Shown here one piece after another: positions 56,833 through 64,000 of a stretch of DNA of 64,000 nucleotides. The DNA comes from Picochlorum sp. 'celeri' (Eukaryota > Chlorophyta > Trebouxiophyceae), in contig JAACMV010000015.1 of NCBI GenBank assembly GCA_010909725.1, positions 868,001 to 932,000 on the forward strand, read 5' to 3'. The notes under the pieces are model-generated. The model was given only the letters and a program-made list of their open reading frames with translations, ran no database searches and was not told the origin of the DNA. A program made the position numbers and the translations under genes. How positions within the stretch are numbered: position 1 is the stretch's first letter; the number at the start of each line of letters is the position of its first letter.

Positions 56833-59800
56833 ATGTCTTCGCCTGGCACCATTGTTCTTGAGAATGTTCAAGAGATTCAGGAAGACTCGGGCAACGGCCT
56901 CTTTTTCAGTCGCATTGGAGAGTGTAAGATTGGATTGGGTGGAGATAACGATGATGGTTGTGTAGCCGTCTCAAGAACGAATGGGGTGATCTATCTGGCG
57001 TCAGGAACAGGTACGTTTCATGCCTTGAGACTTGAGAACCAGTTTCGACTTTCTTCATTTGACCAACACACGTATCGATTTTTATGTAGATATATATTGT
57101 CTAAAATGCTCTGTAATTCGCAGTCTGTTGAAGAAGATTGAAAATAGCGATACCATGTGCGTCTTTCTTTTGATTTTGATTTCTTCAAGTATGCCTCCCT
57201 CGCAGAACCTGAGGGGGGTGGCTCCTCGTATTTCCTTGAAGCCGATTAACTAGTGCGTACACCTGTGTGCTATGCAGCCCGAAGTTGGCCACAATTTTCG
57301 ACAATCCCGATGTGCGACCTGTTTTTGGTGTTTCAAGGCCTGTCTCTGACCTCGTCCTCACCCGAGATGGAGCCCTTCTCACAATCATCTGCGGGAGCAG
57401 GATTAGTGTTTATAGTGCTCTAGATATAGAGAATGGTTGTGTATCGTCTCTTTGGGACATTGACATGGATGGCCCAGTCTGCTATATTGAGTGGGAACCA
57501 AGGGAAAACTCTCACCTTCTATCAGTGTTGACAGACAGGGGAGATTTATTTTTGTTGGACGTCTCGGTAAAGAATCTCTTGGATTCTTGCAAAGTTGATA
57601 GCAATGTCCGCTCGTTCAGCTGGAAGCCCACTGGAGGAACGATGGTGGTTGCCTCTGGAGATTTTGTGTATCTGTTTGATGTTGTCTCGCGTGCACGCTC
57701 CAAGAATATGCAATTGACGAGTATAGATGTGGAAGAGAATTGTGCCTCGATTGAGATGGTGGATGGCTCGATTTGGCTGGGAGATCGAAGTATCATTGTC
57801 ACCTGCCAAGAGCTTGTGGATGAGGAAGAACTTTTGGTGGCTCATCTTTCATTGACTTGGACAGGTGATTCGTTCCCGGAATCAGAGCAGAACATATCCA
57901 TCCATGAACTATTTCCTGCTACGGTGGAGAGCTCTGTTCCTCCAAAGCAAATGTTGATCGGCGGGGTAATACCTGAGTGGGGTGTCCTTGTGTCCTCCCA
58001 TCAAGGCATCGCGGATGGCCACATTAGGGTATTTTCGAGCGATGGAAGCGGTATTTCATTTGATCCAATAGTTGAAGATGCTTTATCCATTCGGATTCCA
58101 GGTGGTCCAGAGGATGTGGACAATTTTGTCAGGAAAATTGGCATTGATCAGACAACAGGAATTTCATGCCCACATCCAGTGGATGCAACAGCTCCAGACT
58201 TGGAAAATTTGCCAGGAGTTTGGATCTTCACTTCGGACGGAATGTTGAGATTGTATGCGCTAGGCTCCCTCGCGAATACAAAAGTGGTCACTAACGAGCC
58301 ACTGGCCACCACGGAGACCAGATGCGTATTCTTCAAGGAGGTGTCAGATGTAGCTCTAGGTCTGCAGACGGCGTTGCCAGAAAATGAATCTGACGAGTTT
58401 CTAGAAGAAGATTTCAGCGATGAAGGAGCTAATGAAGAAACCTCAGAGGTGCCTGCAGGCAAGTCACTTGAGACAAAGATTGTGCCAGAAAGAGCACCTG
58501 AGCCAGTCCCGGGTGCCGTTTCGATCGAGACAAGCGAGCGACGCATTTCTGATGACCCCGAAATAGCATATCCTGTGTCTTCATTGTCTAGTTGCCCAGG
58601 AGACATTCCCAGAATTGAGAAGGAATTTCTCGCTGACTTGTTCACATCCAGACATTTGGAATTTCAGTCATTCAAGACTCTCGCGTCGTCAATTGAAAAG
58701 GTGAAAAGCCAATCGTTGAGAGACAAGACAAATGATTTGATGCCAAGAATGAGCGCTCCATTGATAGAATTGTCTGATCTTCAAAACGGGTTTGACACTT
58801 TGCTGTCTTCCGTCAAAGAGGCTTACAGCAAGATGGAGGCCATGCCCCTTTTCCAGGGGAAACAATCTTGCATACAAGGAAAGGAGGGGAAGCCGTTGAA
58901 TGCATCCCTTCTTAATGTCAGAGAAGCTATAAAATCGCAATTGAAATCGTTGCGGTTCTCATGTGAAGAATTACAGGAGACTCTGTCATCTTTTGGAGAG
59001 GCAGGGATACAAAATAGAGGTTTCTCAAACAATAATCCATGGGGCTCTTTGAAGAAATCTGTATATGCCCAAGACATTATAATTAAAGACCAGGTAGCGA
59101 AAATCAATGAACTCTGGGCACTAGCTTGCAAAGTAGGGATTGTGTCAAATGAGACCCTTGTCAAAGAAAGGGGACTTGTAACCTTGCCAGGTATGCAGAA
59201 ACAAAAGGGATTCTTTCCGTAATTATGTCTGGTAGCTATGATGTTTTTATTCATTTTGTTTTGCAGGCACTCCAGTGTCTCCACATGGCCATGACCTCTT
59301 GCATGTCAGCCCTCGGCATGACAGGCAGCATTGGGTCTCATTGAGCCCTAGTGCTGATATACGGTCTCGTGAAGTAAATTTCTTGTCCAATGTAGGAGCA
59401 CAACATGGTGATGAGTCGAGCAATCAACTCAGCAAGGATATTTTAGAGAGATGTATGAGCAAAGCGGGCATCAGGAGGACCTTGATATCACCAAAAACTG
59501 ATCCTGGATCAAAATTAGCGTCCAGTTTGCCTACCTTGGCACCTATGTCTTTGCCAAAGATTCCTGAACCACGAGATCTATACAGGAAATATGAGGAAAA
59601 GAGATCCGTGTTCAAACAACCCTTGAGCGCTACTGCAAAGCCTGCGGTCAAGGAATCCAAGCCTATTCTGGGAGGCAGCGGTGCCAGCAGCCAGCCTCCG
59701 CTGCCTTCGTTGTCAATGCAGCAGCAGTCCAAGGGACTGATGGATAAGATGGGTGCTACTGCAAAGCCTGCGGTCAAGGAATCCAAGCCTATTCTGGGAG

Positions 59801-61149
59801 GCAGCGGTGCCAGCAGCCAGCCTCCGCTGCCTTCGTTGTCAATGCAGCAGCAGTCCAAGGGACTGATGGATAAGATGGGTGCTACTGCAAAGCCTGCGGT
59901 CAAGGAATCCAAGCCTATTCTGGGAGGCAGCGGTGCCAGCAGCCAGCCTCCGCTGCCTTCGTTGTCGATGCAGCAGCAGTCCAAGGGACTGATGGATAAG
60001 ATGGGTGCTACTGCAAAGCCTGCGGTCAAGGAATCCAAGCCTATTCTGGGAGGCAGCGGTGCCAGCAGCCAGCCTCCGCTGCCTTCGTTGTCAATGCAGC
60101 AGCAGTCCAAGGGACTGATGGATAAAATGGGCACGGGAAATACAGTAAAACCATCTGATGATGTTTCCCCTGCCAAGGATATCTCGGCACCGTCTTCTCA
60201 TGTGTCTCAGGGGACAAACATAGACACTGCAAAACTTTCGGAAGACTCGACAGAAATCAGTGGAAAGATTGGCAATGAATCCAATGTATTCGGGAAACTT
60301 GTTATTCAGACTACTGAAACTCAAAAAGACAATAGTTTGACAGGCTCCCAGGCTTTCATAAAGCCTAAAACGCTGGAATCATCAGATGCTCAACCATTTG
60401 GGGTTGGTCAAGCGTTCCCACTTAAGGCAACTGCAGAAACGCAGGGCCAGACTAGTGCTACGGCAGGGTTGGAAAGTGCCCCTTCCATCTCCAGTGAAAG
60501 TACAATATCTCCAAACGGAAGTTTCTCTAGCATGGGACAATCAGCAGGAATAGGGAGGCCATCATTTTCCGGAACATCATCTGCATTTGGGCAGGCATCT
60601 ACTTTTGGACAGGCATCTACTTTTGGACAAGCGTCTACTTTTGGACAGGCATCTGCTTTTGGGCAGGCATCTGCTTTTGGACAGGCATCTACCACACAAA
60701 GTATAGCATCTCCTGGGCAGTCTTCTGGCTTCGGACAACCCTCTAGCTTGGGGCAGTCACCAGCGTTTGGACAGGCATCTGCTTTTGGGCAGGCATCTAC
60801 CACACAAAGTATAGCATCTCCTGGGCAGTCTTCTGGCTTCGGACAACCCTCTAGCTTGGGGCAGTCACCAGCATTTGGACAGGCATCTGGATTCGGGCAG
60901 ACATCTACCTTTGGACAGGCATCTGCAACACAAAATATAGCATCTGGCTTTGGTCAGTCTCCAGCATTTGGACAATCCACCACAGGATTCTCAACGTTAG
61001 CACAAGGCCAAGGATCTGGGTTTGCATCCATGGCAAATCAGGGAAAGACGGAATTTGCATCATTCGCTCAGATGGGCCAGGCAACATCATCTTTTGGTAC
61101 CAATCCCGCGAAAAATTCGAATTCAGCAATGTGGCAAGCAAGAAAGTAA
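56833..61149 (+). CDS. Nup214/Nup159-like FG nucleoporin, five exons
   Basis: Exons 56833-57010, 57090-57156, 57190-57252, 57278-59190 and 59267-61149 sum to 4104 nt (1367 aa). Introns are 79, 33, 25 and 76 nt. The N-terminal ~400 residues are WD-like blades (NGVIYLASGTDIYCLKC, GVSRPVSDLVLTRDGALLTI, PVCYIEWEPRENSHLLSVLT), as in the Nup214/Nup159 beta-propeller. A central coiled coil follows near residues 620-740, then a low-complexity tail with FG repeats of the type FGQAS and GFGQ. This is the cytoplasmic-side nucleoporin that anchors the Dbp5 mRNA-export helicase. Four near-identical 42-residue repeats precede the FG region. The two tiny introns are supported by the restored frame through the first propeller blade. 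Confidence 0.82.
57157..57189 (+). other. 33-nt intron in the nucleoporin gene
   Basis: Donor GTGCGT, a pyrimidine-rich middle and acceptor TTCAAG. Its removal joins ...NSDT to IMPPSQNL... in the frame that continues through the next joint. Confidence 0.55.
57253..57277 (+). other. 25-nt intron in the nucleoporin gene
   Basis: Donor GTGCGT, acceptor ATGCAG. Without it the frame ends at TAG across the donor site; with it ISLKPINYPKLATIFDNP is continuous. Confidence 0.6.
59629..60132 (+). repeat. four tandem copies of a 126-bp coding repeat
   Basis: Copies start at 59629, 59755, 59881 and 60007 and each encodes 42 residues beginning ATAKPAVKESKPILGGSG. By eye they differ only at a few bases (for example TCGATG in copy 3 against TCAATG in the others, and the end of copy 4). 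Length is a multiple of three, so copy number can change without a frameshift. Confidence 0.95.
60691..60906 (+). repeat. two tandem copies of a 108-bp FG-region repeat
   Basis: Copies begin at 60691 and 60799 with ACCACACAAAGTATAGCATC. They are nearly identical at first and drift at the end of the second copy. They encode TTQSIASPGQSSGFGQPSS. They overlap the FGQAS-rich tract starting at about 60585. Confidence 0.85.
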
Positions 61150-61217
61150 TTTTCTTAAGACTCAGACATTACAGACTTAAAGATATAGACTTTAAAAAAT
61201 TAGATGTTGCATCTCAA

Positions 61218-62357
61218 TCAACCGAACCTGCCATGAAAATTGACACTGGGACTATTGTCAGGCTTGTCGTCTGCTCCAGAGTGCGGCTCATCATCTGTCC
61301 GATCAAAAAAGTAGCAGATGTCTGGACCATCATATGATCCATCAAAAATAGAGTCCTTGAGTGTAAAATATGGATTATAATTGTATATCAAATCCGAAAG
61401 TTCTTCCTCAGGAGATTCAAAATCGTGTGGAGACTGCCTGGCAGTCTCAATAAACACATTGGCAAGATGTTGGGCCACCCTTATGGCATCAAGAGAATGT
61501 GGAATCTCTTTCATGCCAAACTCAAAAGGAGGCTTTTCGGGATGCCATTGGGTCGCGAAAAATGGATACTTTTTATGTTCTGCAGAGGAAACATATTCGA
61601 CGCCATTCCTATCTTTCGAGATGGACAAGATGTTGAAGTTTTCCTTCAGCACAGGCCACGTTGAGTAGTGCTCTGGAGGAAGACCAAACATATGATTCTC
61701 CATAATGATGTTCTTCTCCTCATCTTCTGCTGCATCAAGAAGCTCTTGATCCATTGTTCCAAACATAAGGGACTCCGAAGCTTCTTCCGTGAATTCCAGA
61801 GTTGATGGATGCGCAACTGAATCAGTCTCAATCAGCAATTTCTTGAACGACACGTCACTCTCAAGGAGATGCAAGAGTTGGAATCCAAGACAAGTTCCGT
61901 GAATCGGATACGGATTTCCTTTGTCATTTTCCTCTTTTGCCCAAGTCCAAAGCTTTTTCGCGGCAACGACGTACGGAGAATCTTTGTACAAATCCGTCAA
62001 ACCTCCGGGGAAAATCAGGCCATTTGTGGCACGGAACAGCCTTCTCAACTCCTTCTCCGATGAATAATACCGGATGGGCACCGGACGCCCCCCAGCTGAT
62101 TCAATCCATTTCACAAATCCAGCTGCAATGTACGATTTTCCCGGGCAATTGTGACATCGCTGCGCGAGAATACCGATTGCTGGAGTCGGATTGCCAGCCT
62201 GTTTCGATTTTGTAATCATCGTCTCGATAGACTTGAAATCTCGAATCCAGGCATCCCATTTGTTAATTCGACCATCAACATGCAATATCAATGACGTAGC
62301 AACGGCCAAAACGACCAAACTGCTGAGATTAACAAAGCCCTTGTTAGACGACAACAT
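61218..62357 (-). CDS. gamma-glutamyl hydrolase-like protein (peptidase C26)
   Basis: The ATG at 62357 starts a signal peptide (SLVVLAVATSLILHVDG). The class I amidotransferase-like domain follows: PAIGILAQRCHNCPGKSYIA, SAGGRPVPIRYYSSEKELRR, NGLIFPGGLTDLYKDSPYVV, the nucleophile in YPIHGTCLGFQLLHLLESD, NIIMENHMFGLPPEHY, and the catalytic His in FFATQWHPEKPPFEFG. These match gamma-glutamyl hydrolase, a vacuolar or secreted enzyme that trims polyglutamyl folates. Length of 379 aa is a little over the usual ~320. The frame is open 94 codons further, but those do not look conserved. Confidence 0.93.
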   Translation of the reverse strand: MLSSNKGFVNLSSLVVLAVATSLILHVDGRINKWDAWIRDFKSIETMITKSKQAGNPTPAIGILAQRCHNCPGKSYIAAGFVKWIESAGGRPVPIRYYSSEKELRRLFRATNGLIFPGGLTDLYKDSPYVVAAKKLWTWAKEENDKGNPYPIHGTCLGFQLLHLLESDVSFKKLLIETDSVAHPSTLEFTEEASESLMFGTMDQELLDAAEDEEKNIIMENHMFGLPPEHYSTWPVLKENFNILSISKDRNGVEYVSSAEHKKYPFFATQWHPEKPPFEFGMKEIPHSLDAIRVAQHLANVFIETARQSPHDFESPEEELSDLIYNYNPYFTLKDSIFDGSYDGPDICYFFDRTDDEPHSGADDKPDNSPSVNFHGRFG

Positions 62358-62708
62358 CTTTCCGGAAGGTTTGGGAAGGTATCCCCAATGGTAACTCCCA
62401 CTGCAATATGAACAATGTGCTATGTCAGTTCTTTTACTGAATTGGGTTCGAAATTCAAGCTGAAGTTTAGGCAACTGATGAAGGAATATTCGAATCGCAG
62501 AACAAAGATGGATGCCTCCCATCGGAATGAAAGGTTGATCGGCTCCTTTCAAAACCTCCTGCACAAACTCTCTGTTGTCGATGGCTGTAGAAATGGACTT
62601 GAAATGGCTAGTACGGTATATAAAACAATAGAAGAACACTATTATAAGCCAAGAACATCTCAGAAGCTCCGTTTACATAACAAAGAGGTGGTGCCTGAAC
62701 GTTGCGAC
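62358..62708. other. intergenic region, divergent promoters
   Basis: About 350 bp between the start codons of gamma-glutamyl hydrolase and the ABC1K kinase. An open frame continuous with the hydrolase covers most of it but has no recognisable motif. A TATATAAAAC sequence at 62617-62626 lies ~85 bp before the ABC1K start. Confidence 0.4.
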
Positions 62709-64000
62709 ATGAGCGCCACACGTTGTCCGCAACGCTTTGGTGTTGCAGGCAACTCTCGGGGCACAAACAGGGTTACACATTCATACAAGGCTGGCTGGAT
62801 ACATGCCAGACCGTCTGAGAAACAGATAGGTGTCTCCAAGAGGTATGCTGTCCAGGACAGGCAAGAGCAGTCAGTGGAGCGGGACATCAACGACTGGTTT
62901 TTCACAGAAACGGGGCAGAAATCACTCGTTGATGCAATGGAGCTGTCATCGTTGTCTCCCGAGCTTCCGACACTGTTGGCAGAGATGGGACAGCAGTATG
63001 ACCCAGACAAGCTTGCTCAGTCCATGTCACAGCGACCCACATATCTCACGGCGAGAGCGCTGAGCATAGCTTCATCCCTTGGCGGAGTTATAGGTGGAAT
63101 TTTAACGGATATTGCTTCAGGTAGTTTCGAGGCAAACGCTGGCAAGAGAGCAGAGCAACTTAGGAGGACCCTGGCAGGACTAGGCCCATCTTTTGTCAAG
63201 GTAGGCCAGGCTCTTTCATCAAGACCAGATTTGCTTCCGAAGCCATATCTAGACTGTTTAGCATCGCTTCAAGATAGACTGGACCCTTTCCCTACCCCGG
63301 TAGCCATGGCTGTGATTGAAGAAGAGCTTGGCTGCCCAGTGGATCAGATGTATTCCTCAATCTCTGATGAGCCTGTTGCAGCAGCTTCCCTGGGACAAGT
63401 ATATAAAGGTGTTTTGAGGGAGACCGGAGAGGAGGTGGCGATAAAAGTTCAAAGACCCGCCATCGGGGAGGGCATTGCTGTGGATATGGTCCTCTTACGG
63501 CGCTTGGTGAAAGTTATTGATGCACGACTAGATGTATTGTCACAACCTTTGGTTCCTTTGGTTGACGAGTTTGCTGGAAGGCTATTTGGAGAATTAGATT
63601 ATGTCCAGGAGGGAAAAAATTGCGAGAGATTTCAGGAGCTGTACTCCCATGTACCAAGAGTCAGAACCCCAGCAATCAAGTGGCAAGCAACCTCAAGGAG
63701 GGTTCTAACGATGGAGTGGATCGATGGGGTCAAACTGACGGATAAAGAAGCCATGACAAATGCTGGACTGGATGTCGTGGACTTTGTTACTGTTGGGGTG
63801 GAATGTACTCTGCGGCAGCTCTTGGAGGCTGGATTCTTCCACGCAGATCCGCATCCAGGGAACCTGCTGGCCACCAAGGGGGGCGATTTAGTGTATCTGG
63901 ATTTTGGAATGATGAGTGAAGCTCCTCCATCCGCTCGATATGCCATAATTGCCCACGTAGTCCATTTGGTGAACAAAGATTACTTGGCCATGTGTTACGA
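62709..64000 (+). CDS. ABC1-family atypical kinase (ABC1K/ADCK/UbiB), plastid, 3' end missing
   Basis: An open frame from the ATG at 62709 to the window end (430 codons). The first ~50 residues are Ser/Arg-rich, suggesting a plastid leader. Family motifs in order: the KxGQ motif in GPSFVKVGQALSSRPDLLP, the Ala-rich loop in AAASLGQVYKGVLRETGEEV, the ATP-site Lys in VAIKVQRP, ELDYVQEGKNCERF, TMEWIDGVKL, the catalytic loop FFHADPHPGNLL and the metal site VYLDFGMMSE. These mark the ABC1K family, which in plastids regulates prenylquinone metabolism on plastoglobules and in mitochondria ubiquinone synthesis. The C-terminal region lies outside the window. Confidence 0.9.
   Translation, partial: MSATRCPQRFGVAGNSRGTNRVTHSYKAGWIHARPSEKQIGVSKRYAVQDRQEQSVERDINDWFFTETGQKSLVDAMELSSLSPELPTLLAEMGQQYDPDKLAQSMSQRPTYLTARALSIASSLGGVIGGILTDIASGSFEANAGKRAEQLRRTLAGLGPSFVKVGQALSSRPDLLPKPYLDCLASLQDRLDPFPTPVAMAVIEEELGCPVDQMYSSISDEPVAAASLGQVYKGVLRETGEEVAIKVQRPAIGEGIAVDMVLLRRLVKVIDARLDVLSQPLVPLVDEFAGRLFGELDYVQEGKNCERFQELYSHVPRVRTPAIKWQATSRRVLTMEWIDGVKLTDKEAMTNAGLDVVDFVTVGVECTLRQLLEAGFFHADPHPGNLLATKGGDLVYLDFGMMSEAPPSARYAIIAHVVHLVNKDYLAMCY

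Noticed and set aside
57184..57252. Alternative exon beginning after CTCGCAG at 57199 in the nucleoporin gene
   Set aside because: It gives a stop after two codons when joined to exon 2; the acceptor at 57189 keeps the frame.
1..64000. CRISPR arrays, bacterial operons, viral structural genes
   Set aside because: No regularly spaced identical repeats and no such genes were seen; gene content is eukaryotic throughout.

Overview
This window looks like nuclear DNA of a photosynthetic eukaryote with a primary plastid, most likely a small green alga. That placement is inferred from gene content, not from a phylogeny. Nuclear signs are nucleoporin, TFIIA, NPL4, UFSP2, EMC5 and TIP41 genes, spliceosomal introns and a Pol III tRNA. 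Plastid signs are chlorophyll synthase, a CYP97 carotenoid hydroxylase, PAM68, CPP1, ribosomal protein L15, a D27-like protein and an ABC1 kinase, most with simple N-terminal transit peptides and no signal-peptide layer. Genes are dense, with spacers often under 100 bp, and mostly intron-free or with one intron near the 5' end.

Layout. 1-16 kb: a partial D27-like gene, a DUF1279 protein, an ankyrin-RING protein, an EAF1-like HSA/SANT chromatin protein, 2-oxoglutarate dehydrogenase E1, a five-exon RING-H2 ligase, plastid L15, a type II NAD(P)H dehydrogenase with an in-frame TGA, and a LOG2/MGRN1-type RING ligase. 15-29 kb: a cyclin-like protein, PDX2, EMC5 (three exons, one intron of only 28 nt), OPA3, CYP97, a GT49-like glycosyltransferase, TFIIA-gamma, a secreted cyclophilin, a circularly permuted tRNA-Leu(UAA), TIP41, a tyrosine phosphatase, UFSP2 and NPL4. 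29-44 kb: an ABCC transporter, chlorophyll synthase, TRM112, an unknown tail-anchored protein, glycine cleavage T-protein, PAM68, a P450 reductase, CPP1 and mitoribosomal mS29. 50-64 kb: an MFP1-like coiled-coil protein, an MTP18-family protein, NAD synthetase, a Nup214/159-like FG nucleoporin, gamma-glutamyl hydrolase and an ABC1K kinase running off the right end.

Two features stand out. (1) A 5,319-bp transposon (44453-49771) has 24-bp terminal inverted repeats and a TA target duplication. It encodes a Fanzor, the eukaryotic TnpB-like RNA-guided nuclease, and sits inside the catalytic core of a class I histone deacetylase gene. Removing the element and one TA restores an uninterrupted 414-codon HDAC frame, so the insertion is precise and probably recent. 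The element's left flank (CATA) and right flank fit the motif and guide positions expected for a nuclease that would recognise the empty HDAC allele. (2) The tRNA-Leu gene is permuted: its 3' half lies upstream of its 5' half. The two halves form a complete cloverleaf with a long variable arm, and leader and trailer form a bulge-helix-bulge that places the joint at the canonical 37/38 position.

Twenty introns were reconstructed by reading-frame continuity. Sixteen begin GTRCGY and none begins with the usual GTRAGT. Most are 60-110 nt, but three are only 25, 28 and 33 nt.
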